Shown here piece by piece: positions 48,353 through 57,462 of a DNA stretch of 64,000 nucleotides. The stretch is from Haloferax elongans ATCC BAA-1513. GTDB lineage: Archaea > Halobacteriota > Halobacteria > Halobacteriales > Haloferacaceae. The stretch covers positions 1-64,000 of the forward strand of contig NZ_AOLK01000022.1 in NCBI RefSeq assembly GCF_000336755.1, read 5' to 3'. Each line of letters begins with the position of its first letter. Positions within the stretch are counted from its first letter, which is position 1. The position numbers were made by a program, and so were the translations under genes. Under the pieces are notes generated by a model. It saw only the letters and a program-made list of their open reading frames with translations, was not told the DNA's origin and searched no databases.

Positions 48353-49564
48353 CTATCGACCGAGTTCGGCGTGCGCGCTGGAGAGGTTTCGCGAGGCGAG
48401 CGCGGAGAGAAGCGAGAGTTCGCCCGCGAGGGAACCGACGGCGATTGCCTCCGCGAGAGCGTCGGCGTTCGACCCCGCCGGGTCGCCGCCGCCGCGGACG
48501 CCGAGGATGCCGAGGCCTTCAGACTGCGTCGGCAGTTTGGTGCCGCCACCGACGGTGCCGACTTCCAGTGAGGCGATCGAGACCGAGACGTAGAGGTCGC
48601 CGTCCTGCACTTCGGCGGTGGTGATGGCGTTCGCCCCCTCGACGACCTGCGCTTCGTCCTGCCCGGTCGCGAGGAACATCGCGGCGACGACGTTCGCGAC
48701 GTGGGCGTTGAAGCCGAAGCTAGCGGCTTTCGCCGACCCGATGAGGTTCTTTCGCGTGTTGAGTTCCGCAATCGCTTCGGGCGTCGTGTGGAGTCGGTCT
48801 TCGACGATTTCCCGCGGGATGCGAACGTCGGCCGTGACGCTGCGGCCGCGGCCTTCGACAGCGTTGATAGCGGCAGGCTTCTTGTCGGTACAGAGGTTCC
48901 CCGAGACGGCGACGAGAGAGGCGGTGGTCTCCTCTTCGATGACTTGGCAGGCCGCTTCGGTTGCGATGGTAACCATGTTCATCCCCATCGCGTCTTTGGT
49001 GTCGTAGCGGAAGCGCAGGAAGACCGAGTTGCCGACGGCGTACGGAGTCACGTCAAGCAGTTCGCCGTGGTTCGTCGTCTCCTCGGCCGCGTCTTTGAGC
49101 GTCTGGAAGTTCTCGCGGGCCCACGAGACGAGCGCTTCGGCCTCGGCGACGTCGTCCACGCGGAAGACGGGTGCGCGGGTCATGCCCGACTTGAGGACGC
49201 GAGCGGTCGCGCCACCAGCGCTGTTGATGACCGAACACCCGCGGTTGACCGACGCGAGGAGCGCGCCCTCGGTGGTCGCAAGCGGGAGGTACTTCTCGCC
49301 GTCGACGGAGCCACCGTCGATTTCGACGGGGCCGGCGACGCCCATCGGCACCTGAATGGCACCGACCATGTTCTCGATGGCCGTATCGGCGGCTTCGGCG
49401 GGGAAGCCGTAGTTACCGACCGAATCGAGGGACGCACCCGACTGGGATTCGACGAGGAGGCGACGTGCCTCGGCGGCGGTGTCGGCGTCGGCGTGTGCTT
49501 CGAGTTCGTGGAGGCGGAGTTCACCCTCCCGAACGCGGTCGGCGAGGGACGCGGCGTCTGTCAT
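48353..49564 (-). CDS. hmgA: HMG-CoA reductase, class I
   Basis: A 403-residue enzyme reducing HMG-CoA to mevalonate with NADPH, the committed step to archaeal isoprenoid lipids. ENMVGAIQVPMGVAGP binds substrate; catalytic E99 lies in TTEGALLAS, Lys in NLCTDKKPAAIN, Asp in GQDEAQVVE, with DAMGMNM for NADPH. The start at 49564 gives the length known for Haloferax HMGR. Statins inhibit it, and up-promoter alleles are the mevinolin-resistance marker in Haloferax genetics. It is divergent from an amidohydrolase gene, 105 bases apart. Confidence 0.96.
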   Translation of the reverse strand: MTDAASLADRVREGELRLHELEAHADADTAAEARRLLVESQSGASLDSVGNYGFPAEAADTAIENMVGAIQVPMGVAGPVEIDGGSVDGEKYLPLATTEGALLASVNRGCSVINSAGGATARVLKSGMTRAPVFRVDDVAEAEALVSWARENFQTLKDAAEETTNHGELLDVTPYAVGNSVFLRFRYDTKDAMGMNMVTIATEAACQVIEEETTASLVAVSGNLCTDKKPAAINAVEGRGRSVTADVRIPREIVEDRLHTTPEAIAELNTRKNLIGSAKAASFGFNAHVANVVAAMFLATGQDEAQVVEGANAITTAEVQDGDLYVSVSIASLEVGTVGGGTKLPTQSEGLGILGVRGGGDPAGSNADALAEAIAVGSLAGELSLLSALASRNLSSAHAELGR

Positions 49565-49669
49565 GCTCCGACGTTTTCGGCCCCGGCCCAAACGGGTTCC
49601 GGTTTTCCCACTCTCGGTAGGACCGCGAACGCCCGAACGACTTTGGCTTCCCGCCTCGGGGTCACACGT

Positions 49670-51211
49670 ATGACTGCGGCAGCGGACCTCGTCCTCACGA
49701 ACGCCGAGGTACATACCCTCGAATCGCCCGACGAGACCCACGAGGCGGTGGCTATCCGAGACGGTCGAATCGTCCGCGTGGGTCGCGCGTACGACATCGA
49801 ACTCCTCGCTGGTGTCGAGACACGCGTCGTCGACTGCGGCGGGAAGGTCGTCCTCCCCGGCTTTATCGACGCCCACACGCACCTCCCGATGGTCGGGCGG
49901 TCACTCGTCCACGCCGACCTCTCGGAGGCTGATTCGGTCGCCGATGCACTCGATGTGCTCCGCGAGCGGGCGGCCGAAGTAGACGACGGAGACTGGGTTC
50001 TCGGCTTTGGCTACGACGAGAGCACGTGGGACGAGACTCGCTATCTCACCCGCGACGACCTCGACGCCGTCTCCGACTCCGCTCCCGTCGTCGCCTTCCG
50101 CGAAGACATGCACACCGCTGGCGTCAACTCGGTCGTGCTCGACCGCTTCGGCGACGAGATGCCCGACGACTGCATCCAGACCTCGGGTACCGACGACAGG
50201 GCCACGGGCGTCATCGTCGAGGAGGCCATCGACGTACTCTGGGACGTGACCGAACCCGACCGCGAGGAGATGGCCGAACTCGTCCACGCCGCACAGGACT
50301 ATGCGACTGCCCACGGCGTCACCGGCATTCACGACATGGTTCGCGGGTCACGCGCACCCGAGGTCTACCGCGACCTCGACCTCGCGGGCGAGTTGGACCT
50401 GCGCGTCCGAATCAACTACTGGTCGGACCACCTCGACGCCCTCCGCGAGGTCGGCCTACGGTCGAATCACGGTAGGGGTCTCGTCACCACTGGTGCAATC
50501 AAGACGTTCACCGACGGGAGTTTCGGCGGGCGGACCGCGAAGCTCTCGAACCCATACACTGACGCTCCCGAGGAGACAGGCCAGTGGGTCGTAGACCCCG
50601 ACGAGGTACACGAACTCGTCGCCGACGCGGCCGCGGCAGGGTATCAACTCTCTGCCCACGCAATCGGCGACCTCGCAATCGACACCGTCCTCGACGCCTA
50701 CGAGGCGACCGACGACCCGCGGGGCGCTCGCCATCGCGTCGAACACGTCGAACTCGCATCCGACGAGGCAATCGAACGCTTCGCCGACCTCGGTGTCGTC
50801 GCCTCGGTGCAACCGAACTTCCTGAAGTGGGCCGACGACGACGGCCTCTACGCTGACCGATTGGGCGAGCGCCGCCTCCAGACCAACCGCTACCGCGACC
50901 TCCTCGACGCCGGTGTCGACCTCGCGTTCGGAAGTGACTGCATGCCACTGGACCCGCTTCTCGGCGTCGACCTCGCGACGAACCATCCCGACCCGGAACA
51001 GTCGCTTACCGTCACCGAAGCGCTCCGAGCCTACACGTCCGGAAGTGCCTACGCCGGATTCGACGAGAACCGACTGGGGACAGTTACACCGTGGAAAGAA
51101 GCCGACGTGGTCGTCCTCGACGAGTCGCCGTGGGAGGCAGAGTCGATTCGCGACATCGACGTGGCGATGACTATCGTCGCCGGCCGGGTCGTCTTCGAGC
51201 GCGACGCCTGA
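49670..51211 (+). CDS. Amidohydrolase, YtcJ-like
   Basis: A 513-residue metal-dependent hydrolase of the YtcJ/amidohydrolase_3 family. Metal ligands H69 and H71 lie in GFIDAHTH; later SAHAIGD and HRVEHVEL supply His, and FGSDCMPLDP the Asp. The N-terminal beta sandwich carries ADLVLTNAEVHTL. Relatives cleave N-acyl or cyclic amides; the substrate is unknown. No operon partner. Convergent and divergent neighbours give no hint. Confidence 0.9.
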   Translation: MTAAADLVLTNAEVHTLESPDETHEAVAIRDGRIVRVGRAYDIELLAGVETRVVDCGGKVVLPGFIDAHTHLPMVGRSLVHADLSEADSVADALDVLRERAAEVDDGDWVLGFGYDESTWDETRYLTRDDLDAVSDSAPVVAFREDMHTAGVNSVVLDRFGDEMPDDCIQTSGTDDRATGVIVEEAIDVLWDVTEPDREEMAELVHAAQDYATAHGVTGIHDMVRGSRAPEVYRDLDLAGELDLRVRINYWSDHLDALREVGLRSNHGRGLVTTGAIKTFTDGSFGGRTAKLSNPYTDAPEETGQWVVDPDEVHELVADAAAAGYQLSAHAIGDLAIDTVLDAYEATDDPRGARHRVEHVELASDEAIERFADLGVVASVQPNFLKWADDDGLYADRLGERRLQTNRYRDLLDAGVDLAFGSDCMPLDPLLGVDLATNHPDPEQSLTVTEALRAYTSGSAYAGFDENRLGTVTPWKEADVVVLDESPWEAESIRDIDVAMTIVAGRVVFERDA

Positions 51212-51549
51212 GACCGAACGAGCGACAGAACCGCCGTACTGAACCTTCTTCGAACAAAAATCGACTCGAACGCTGTCAGCGGAACGATTCTTCGAGCGTT
51301 CGCCGATAGCGAGTACTTCGTCAATAGGAGTGCTGGAACCATCACCGATTATCCATGCGTCTTCATTCAGTAGCAATTTTACAGTATTGAGTGCTCATAG
51401 CAGGATTTTTCGTCGAAGTGAGAGCAATTAGTGGCAACTATTCTCCCGTAGTAGCCATTGAGATAGAGTATTCACCCCGCCACTGGCGACATTGAAGAAA
51501 TATATTTTTCAATGATGCGCTCTGACGCTTATCGTATCGAACTATAATC
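51212..51549. other. 338-base spacer upstream of nadABC, AT-rich right half
   Basis: I see no convincing gene. The left part (51212-51360) resembles the flanking GC-rich DNA; from 51360 to 51549 it is AT-rich and carries the palindromic nad promoter. The long minus-strand ORF entering it is an antisense shadow of the amidohydrolase. Confidence 0.6.
51491..51513. promoter_or_regulatory. 23-bp near-perfect palindrome in the nadABC promoter
   Basis: The arms are ATTGAA and TTCAAT around a centre AAATATATTT; only one base pair, at the inner edge of the arms, breaks the symmetry. The centre also reads as a TATA box, 37-59 bases before the nadA ATG. Binding there would block transcription factor B or TBP, which suits repression of NAD synthesis. 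Confidence 0.6.
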
Positions 51550-52683
51550 ATGGTCACTTTGGAATCGGTCGGCTTCGAGTCCGACCTGAGCCTGTTCAAG
51601 TACGACACGTTCGAGCAGCTCCCCGAGAGCCACCGCGAACTCGACGAAGAAGAGCGGTCTCGACGTATCGAGGCTGCTCGCGAGGCCCTCGGCGACGACG
51701 TCATCGTCCTCGGCCACAACTACCAGCGCCGGGAAATCGTCGAGCACGCCGACTTCATCGGCGACTCGTACGAACTCTCGAAGCGCGCGGCCGAGTCTGA
51801 CGCGGAGTACGTGGTCTTCGCCGGTGTGACGTTCATGGCCGAGAGCGCCGACATCATCACCGACGACGACCAGACGGTTATCCTCCCGTCGATGGAGGCG
51901 TCGTGTCCGATGGCCGGGATGGCTGAGGCGGTGCAGGTCGATTCCGCGTGGGAAGACCTCGTTTCCGGAACCGGCGGGAAGGACGTGATTCCGGTGACGT
52001 ACATGAACTCCTACGCCGACCTGAAGGCCTTTTGTGCCTCCCACGGCGGCCTTATCTGTACCTCCTCGAACGCCGCCGACGCCTTCGAGTGGGCCTTCGA
52101 GCGCGGTGACGTCGTTCTCTTCCTCCCCGACAAGCACCTCGGCCGCAACACGGCGAACGACCTCGGTATCGACGAGGTCGTCGAGTGGGACCCGTGGGCA
52201 GGCGGCGTCGCCGAAGGGGAAGCCACCTCCGAACTCGAAGACGCGGAAGTCGTCCTCTGGGATGGCTACTGCCAAGTTCACGAGCGGTTCCGCGTCAGCC
52301 ACGTCGAGGAAGCACAGGAAGACGGCGCACAGGTCGTCGTCCACCCCGAGTGCCGCCCGGAAGTCGTCGCGGCCGCCGACGAAGTCGGCTCGACGAGCCA
52401 CATCTGCGACGTTATCGAGAACGCGGAACCGGGCGAACACTGGGCCATCGGGACCGAAGTCCACCTCGCGCGACACCTCGCGCGCTGGCATCCCGAGGTC
52501 AACGTTGACCCGCTCTGCGGTGACGCCTGTATGGACTGCAACGCCATGCGGCAAATCGACCCGAACTACCTGACGTGGGTCCTCGAAGAACTGGCCGACG
52601 GGCGTGAGCCGAACGTCGTCTCGGTCGCGCCCGAAGAGAAGGAACTGGCCGAAGTCGCCCTCGAACGGATGTTAGAGCTATGA
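51550..52683 (+). CDS. nadA: Quinolinate synthase A
   Basis: A 377-residue 4Fe-4S enzyme condensing iminoaspartate with dihydroxyacetone phosphate to quinolinate. By position the likely cluster ligands are C119 (MEASCPMAG), C241 (WDGYCQVHERF) and one of C323, C327 and C330 (LCGDACMDCNAM). GHNYQRREIVEHADFIGDSYELS is the family's opening motif. It starts the nadABC operon; nadB begins within its stop (ATGA). Confidence 0.96.
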   Translation: MVTLESVGFESDLSLFKYDTFEQLPESHRELDEEERSRRIEAAREALGDDVIVLGHNYQRREIVEHADFIGDSYELSKRAAESDAEYVVFAGVTFMAESADIITDDDQTVILPSMEASCPMAGMAEAVQVDSAWEDLVSGTGGKDVIPVTYMNSYADLKAFCASHGGLICTSSNAADAFEWAFERGDVVLFLPDKHLGRNTANDLGIDEVVEWDPWAGGVAEGEATSELEDAEVVLWDGYCQVHERFRVSHVEEAQEDGAQVVVHPECRPEVVAAADEVGSTSHICDVIENAEPGEHWAIGTEVHLARHLARWHPEVNVDPLCGDACMDCNAMRQIDPNYLTWVLEELADGREPNVVSVAPEEKELAEVALERMLEL

Positions 52684-54230
52684 AGACGGACGTACTCGTC
52701 GTCGGGTCCGGAATCGCCGGGTGCGCCGCCGCGCTCACCGCCGCACGCGAGGGTGCGGACGTGCTCGTAGTGACGAAAGCGAGCGAACCCGAGGACGCGA
52801 ACACCGACTGGGCGCAGGGCGGCATCGCCGTCACGCAGTCCGACCCCAAATCGTTCGCGGCCGACGTGTGCCGCGCCAGCGACGATACCGCCGACCCCGA
52901 CGCGGTCGACGTACTCGTCTCCGAGGCCGCGGACGTCGTGAACGACGTCCTCGTGGACACCCTCGACGTAGACTTCGACAGAGCAGGCACATCGAGTTCC
53001 GAGGACGACGATTTTGCACTCGCCCGCGAAGCGGGCCACTCCGAGCGCCGCATCCTCCACGTGGACGCCAGCACCGGCGAGCACATCCTCCGGCCGTTCC
53101 TCGCGTACCTCTCGGACCACGAGGGCGTCACCATCCGCGACGACACCGCCGCACTCTCGCTGTTGACGGAGGAGGGCGTCGTTCGCGGAGCGGTTACGCT
53201 CCGCGACGGCGAGGTCGAACCGGTCTTCGCCGGAACGACGATTCTCGCGACGGGCGGCATCGGTGCCTGTTACGAGACATCGACCAACCCGCCGGGTGCG
53301 ACCGGCGACGGCATCGCCATGGCCGCGCTCGCCGGAGCCACCGTCTCGGACATGCAGTACGTGCAGTTCCACCCGACCGCTTACGACCCGCGTTCGGACC
53401 CGAACGCCGCCGCCGCCGAGGCTGACGACGCGCCCGAACCCTTCCTCGTGAGCGAGGCAGTCCGCGGCGAAGGGGCAGTCCTCAGAAATGCCGACGGCGA
53501 GCGATTCATGCCCGATGTCCACGAGGACGCCGAACTCGCACCCCGAGACGTGGTCGCCCGCACCGTCGCCAGCGAGCGAGACGCAACTGGGCGTGTCGTG
53601 CTCGACGTGTCGCCACTCGACTTCCGCGACGAGTTCCCTGACCTCGCCGACCTCTGCGACGACCGGGGTGTGGACCCCGACGACGGGATTCCTGTCGCAC
53701 CTAGCGAACACTTCCTCTGCGGCGGCGTCGCCGTGGACGACCGCGGGCGAACCACGCTGGACCGACTCTTCGCAGTCGGCGAGTGCGCCCGAACCGGCGT
53801 CCACGGAGCCAACCGACTCGCCTCGACGAGCCTCCTCGAAGGGCTTGTCTGGGGGACTCGCGCTGGCGAGGCTGCGGCCGAACAGGGCCGGGGAGCGGCG
53901 CGGGAAATCGAATACGTCGCGCCCGACGACCGCGACCCCGCGCTTCCGAAGGAATTCACCGAAAAGAAGTTCGACCGCCTCGGCGAGACGATGGACCAGT
54001 ACGTGAGCGTCGAACGAACACCGGACGGCCTGCGTTCCGCCCGAGCGCGCATCCGGCGACTGAAGGGCGAAGCCGACGCGTACGCCCGAACACGTGTGTC
54101 GCGGTCGCTGTTCGAACTCAGAAACGCGTGTATCTGTTCACTCCTCGTCGCCCGCGCCGCCTCAGAAGCACCGTCCGCCGGATGCCATCGCCTGACCGAG
54201 TCTGAAGAGGCCATCCATGCTGACGACTGA
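52680..54230 (+). CDS. nadB: L-aspartate oxidase
   Basis: A 516-residue FAD flavoprotein oxidising aspartate to iminoaspartate, the NadA substrate. FAD binding: VVGSGIAGCAAALTAA (residues 7-22). The active-site stretch ATGGIGACYETSTNPPGATGDGIAMA and HPTAYDP are intact, as is CGGVAVDDRGRTTLDRLFAVGECARTGVHGANRLASTSLLEG. It overlaps nadA by four bases and nadC by 14, so the three are translated together. Confidence 0.96.
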   Translation: MKTDVLVVGSGIAGCAAALTAAREGADVLVVTKASEPEDANTDWAQGGIAVTQSDPKSFAADVCRASDDTADPDAVDVLVSEAADVVNDVLVDTLDVDFDRAGTSSSEDDDFALAREAGHSERRILHVDASTGEHILRPFLAYLSDHEGVTIRDDTAALSLLTEEGVVRGAVTLRDGEVEPVFAGTTILATGGIGACYETSTNPPGATGDGIAMAALAGATVSDMQYVQFHPTAYDPRSDPNAAAAEADDAPEPFLVSEAVRGEGAVLRNADGERFMPDVHEDAELAPRDVVARTVASERDATGRVVLDVSPLDFRDEFPDLADLCDDRGVDPDDGIPVAPSEHFLCGGVAVDDRGRTTLDRLFAVGECARTGVHGANRLASTSLLEGLVWGTRAGEAAAEQGRGAAREIEYVAPDDRDPALPKEFTEKKFDRLGETMDQYVSVERTPDGLRSARARIRRLKGEADAYARTRVSRSLFELRNACICSLLVARAASEAPSAGCHRLTESEEAIHADD

Positions 54231-55032
54231 GACGATAGAACACTGGCTCGCAGAGGACGTGGGCCACCACGACGTGACGAACCACGTCCCCGGCGAGACG
54301 ACCGGGAGGCTCGTCTCCCGCGAGTCTGGCGTCGCCGCCGGTCTCGACGCTGCTGTCGCCGTCTTCGACTACCTCGACGTGGAGGCGGAAGCGATGGTCG
54401 AGGATGGTGCTCGGATCGAACCTGACGACGTGGTGCTCCGCGTCGAGGGACCTGCACAGGACGTGCTTCGCGGCGAACGCGTCGCGGTGAACGTGGCCGG
54501 TCACGCGTCGGGAATCGCCACGGTGACGCGCGATGCGGTCGACCGCGCTCACGAAGTCGACGATTCGGTTCGAGTCGCAGCGACGCGAAAGACCACGCCC
54601 GGGCTTCGAGGCATCGAGAAGCGCGCAGTCGTCGCTGGCGGCGGCGACACACACCGACTCACTCTCTCGGGGATGGTCATGGTCAAGGACAACCACATCA
54701 CCGAACTCGGCATCGAGGAAGCCGTCTCCCGCTTCAGAGAACGCGCCTCGTTCGCGACGAAGATAGAAGTCGAAGCCGAGTCGCCGGAGATGGGCGCACG
54801 CGCTGCCGAGGCCGGAGCCGACATCGTCATGTTCGACAATCTCCCGCCGGAGCGCGTGGCCGAAGGCGTCGAACTCCTCCCGGAGGGAACCCTCTCGGAA
54901 GCCAGTGGCGGCATCACGCTCGAAACCCTTCCTGACTACGCCGCGACCGGTGTCGACGTCGTCTCGATGGGGTGGCTGACCCACAGCGCGCCGAGTCTGG
55001 ACTTCTCCTTCCGAACGGGCGAAAACGAGTAG
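54217..55032 (+). CDS. nadC: Nicotinate-nucleotide pyrophosphorylase (carboxylating)
   Basis: A 271-residue quinolinate phosphoribosyltransferase giving nicotinate mononucleotide. ATRKTTPGLRGIEKRAVVAGGG and HRLTLSGMVMVKDNHI hold the phosphoribosyl and quinolinate binding residues; FDNLPPE and ASGGITLETLPDYAATGVDVVSMG are family marks. It starts 14 bases inside nadB. Thus NAD synthesis from aspartate to NaMN is complete in this operon. Confidence 0.96.
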   Translation: MLTTETIEHWLAEDVGHHDVTNHVPGETTGRLVSRESGVAAGLDAAVAVFDYLDVEAEAMVEDGARIEPDDVVLRVEGPAQDVLRGERVAVNVAGHASGIATVTRDAVDRAHEVDDSVRVAATRKTTPGLRGIEKRAVVAGGGDTHRLTLSGMVMVKDNHITELGIEEAVSRFRERASFATKIEVEAESPEMGARAAEAGADIVMFDNLPPERVAEGVELLPEGTLSEASGGITLETLPDYAATGVDVVSMGWLTHSAPSLDFSFRTGENE

Positions 55033-55069
55033 CGTCGCACTGCGTCGCATCGCGTCGACCGGTTCGGGC

Positions 55070-55094
55070 GGCCGACCGCGTCGGTCGGTCGGCC
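55070..55094 (+). terminator. Nine-base hairpin after nadC
   Basis: GGCCGACCG-7-CGGTCGGCC forms a perfect GC-rich stem 38 bases after the nadC stop. There is no T tract, so its role as terminator of the nad operon is uncertain; it may instead protect the 3' end. Confidence 0.35.
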
Positions 55095-55158
55095 GTCCGC
55101 ATTGGCCAGTCGCCCGCAGTCCGGCAGTTTCATTCCTTCGGCGGGCGCGGTGAGGGCA

Positions 55159-56352
55159 ATGGACGTGCTCCGGCGAGGGCGGCTTGCGACTCCTATCGCC
55201 AAATACTACGCCTACAAATCGACCGAGTTCGTCTCCTTTACCGCCGCTATCTGGATTCTGTTCGTTCGCTCGAACGGGCTCTCGTTCGCCGAGGTCGGCG
55301 CGCTCAACAGCATCTGGTGGCTCGCCCTCGTCGGTGGCGAGATTCCGACCGGCTATCTCGGTGATAGGCTCGGTCGGCGGAACGCGATGGCACTCGGCAC
55401 GGGAATTATCGCCGTCTCGACGGTCGCGATGGGCCTCTCGGAGACGTTCCTCCAGTTCGCCGTCGTCTACGCAACCTGGGCAGTCGGCCAGACGTTCCGC
55501 TCCGGGAGTGGCGACGCCTGGCTTTACGACCTGCTCGACGAGACGAACGAAACGCACGAGTTCGCCAACGTACGTGGCCGCGCGACCGGCATTGGGCTTG
55601 CAATCGGGGCCGTGACGACCCTCGCCGGAGGCGTCGTCGCCGACGCGACGAACTACTCGGTTCCCTTCTTCGCCACTGCGGTGGTGACGGCGCTCGGGGT
55701 TCCGATTCTCCTCTCGGTCCCGGAATCGGGCGGCAGTGACGATGGGTTCACCCCACGGACGGCCCTCCGCGTCATCCGGGAGAAACTGACGCGTCCGCCA
55801 CTCCGCGGCTTCGTGGTCTACTTCGCGCTCCTGTTCGGCGTCGTCAACATGGTCTATATCTTCGACCAGCCGATTCTCCGCGACGTGGCGCTCGAACTCG
55901 GAGTTCCGAGTTCGGCGACGAACACGGCAGTCAGTGCCTCCTACGCCGTCTTCTCGCTCGTCGCGGCCGCGGCGACCTACCGTGCAGGCTGGATTGGCGA
56001 CCGTCTCGGTGTCCGCCGGTGGTTTCTCCTCGCGCCGGTCGTCGTGGCTGCCTCGTACGCGGTGCTGCCGATTTTCGGCCCGCTCGCGTTCCCCGCGTTC
56101 GCCCTCGCCCGCGGCGTGACGAACGTCTCCGGCGTTCTCGGGAATCAGTACGTGAACGACCGCGTCGATTCTGTCGGCCGGGCAACCGTCCTCTCGGCAG
56201 CGGGGATGCTCTACTCGCTCGCAGTCGTCCCCTTCGAACTCGCGGGCGGCGTCGTCGCCGACATCGTCTCACCGACCGGCGCGCTCGCGGCTTTCGGCGG
56301 GGTGCTGGTCGTCGGTGCGGGGATTCTGTGGGTCGTGGACCGGCCGGTGTGA
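55159..56352 (+). CDS. MFS transporter
   Basis: A 397-residue, 12-helix major facilitator. The loop GYLGDRLGRRNAMALG (residues 74-89) is the MFS motif A, repeated in the second half as AGWIGDRLGVRRWFL. SAVIAKYYAYKSTEF-like residues at the N-terminus precede the first helix. It follows nadC by 126 bases and a hairpin, so cotranscription is doubtful. Substrate unknown; a link to nicotinate or another NAD precursor is only a guess from position. Confidence 0.88.
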   Translation: MDVLRRGRLATPIAKYYAYKSTEFVSFTAAIWILFVRSNGLSFAEVGALNSIWWLALVGGEIPTGYLGDRLGRRNAMALGTGIIAVSTVAMGLSETFLQFAVVYATWAVGQTFRSGSGDAWLYDLLDETNETHEFANVRGRATGIGLAIGAVTTLAGGVVADATNYSVPFFATAVVTALGVPILLSVPESGGSDDGFTPRTALRVIREKLTRPPLRGFVVYFALLFGVVNMVYIFDQPILRDVALELGVPSSATNTAVSASYAVFSLVAAAATYRAGWIGDRLGVRRWFLLAPVVVAASYAVLPIFGPLAFPAFALARGVTNVSGVLGNQYVNDRVDSVGRATVLSAAGMLYSLAVVPFELAGGVVADIVSPTGALAAFGGVLVVGAGILWVVDRPV

Positions 56353-56410
56353 AGGGCGTCCCAGCGCCGAAGGGAAAACCCCTTACTCCCCGTCGTCGCA
56401 CTCGGTTTCA

Positions 56411-57208
56411 ATGGGCTTCTTCGACGACCTTCGGTCCCGAATCGAGCAGGTAGACAGCGTCGTCTCCGTCGGCCTCGACGCCGACCTCGACCGTCTTCCG
56501 GAGCACCTTCTGGACAAGGACCTCCCGCGGTGGGCGTTCAACCGCCGCATCATCGACGCGACGCACGAACACGCGGCGGCGTACAAGCCGAACGCGGCGT
56601 TCTACGAGGACGCCGACGGCTGGCGCGCCCTCCGCGAGACGATTGCCTACGCACACGGCAAGGGCGTGCCCGTCCTCTTGGACGCCAAGCGCGCCGACAT
56701 CGGCAACACGACGCGCAAGTACGCGAACCTGCTGGACGAGGCGGACGCCATCACCGTCAACCCCTACATGGGTCGCGACTCGATTCAGCCGTTCCTCGCC
56801 CGCGAGGACAAGGGTGTGTTCGTCCTCTGTCGCACCTCGAACCCCGGCGGTGCAGACCTCCAGTCGCTCGAACTCGAATCCGGCGAACCCCTCTACGAGC
56901 GCGTCGCCGCGCTCTGTGACCTCTGGAACGAAAACGGAAACGTCGGCCTCGTCGTTGGCGCGACCGGTCCCGACGAACTCGAACACATCCGCGAACAGGT
57001 TCCCGACCTCCCGTTCCTCGTCCCCGGCGTGGGTGCACAGGGCGGCGACGCCGAGGCGGCCGTCGAATTCGGTCTCGCCGACGGCGTCGGTCTCGTGAAC
57101 TCCTCGCGGGGTATCATCTTCGCTGGCGAGGACCAAGGCGAGGACTTCGACAAAGCCGCCGGACAGGCGGCGAAGCGTCTCAAGAACCGACTGAATCAGT
57201 ACCGGTAA
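56411..57208 (+). CDS. pyrF: Orotidine 5'-phosphate decarboxylase
   Basis: A 265-residue enzyme making UMP from OMP. The catalytic D-K-D-type motif is LLDAKRADIGNTTRKYA near residues 89-105, typical of the longer (type 2-like) PyrF group; SVGLDADLDRLP near 18-29 and VVGATGPDELEHIR near 178-191 are substrate-binding regions. ATG at 56411 gives MGFFDDLRSRI. The classic pyrimidine auxotrophy marker of haloarchaeal genetics is a different or the same gene depending on species; here the other pyr genes are not adjacent except pyrG at the other end. Confidence 0.93.
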   Translation: MGFFDDLRSRIEQVDSVVSVGLDADLDRLPEHLLDKDLPRWAFNRRIIDATHEHAAAYKPNAAFYEDADGWRALRETIAYAHGKGVPVLLDAKRADIGNTTRKYANLLDEADAITVNPYMGRDSIQPFLAREDKGVFVLCRTSNPGGADLQSLELESGEPLYERVAALCDLWNENGNVGLVVGATGPDELEHIREQVPDLPFLVPGVGAQGGDAEAAVEFGLADGVGLVNSSRGIIFAGEDQGEDFDKAAGQAAKRLKNRLNQYR

Positions 57209-57254
57209 GCTGGCGTCTCGGTCGACGCCGATATTGCTGCTGTCGCCGATTCCG

Positions 57255-57371
57255 TCAGTCGACTAGCCCCTCCGACCGGAGGTGCGCTTCTCGTTCTTCG
57301 ACCGTCTCGAACGCTCGCCCGCACACGTCACAGACGAATTCGTCGTCTGTGTCAGATTCGACCTTGCCCAT
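57255..57371 (-). CDS. 38-residue zinc microprotein
   Basis: Reads MGKVESDTDDEFVCDVCGRA and then FETVEEREAHLRSEGLVD. C14-DV-C17 with H31 and perhaps one acidic ligand form a C2H2-like finger (CDVCGRAFETVEEREAHL). It is convergent with pyrF, 46 bases from its stop, and divergent from the DnaJ-like gene. The microproteins at 36874 and 39628 have the same C-x2-C-helix-His plan. Confidence 0.65.
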   Translation of the reverse strand: MGKVESDTDDEFVCDVCGRAFETVEEREAHLRSEGLVD

Positions 57372-57462
57372 AATTCACACACGGGGGCGAACCCTATGAC
57401 TGTACCTCGAACTGACCCTGTCCCAGCGAGACGTTTACCAGCGTGCGCCACCAACTACGAGC

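Noticed and set aside
55033-55158. tRNA or small structured RNA after nadC
   Set aside because: Only one GC-rich hairpin is found; no cloverleaf arms, T-loop sequence or CCA-adjacent acceptor stem.
52566-55557. Long minus-strand ORFs opposite nadB and nadC
   Set aside because: Arg/Ser-rich or Val/Asp-rich shadows with no conserved motif; the plus-strand enzymes are complete.
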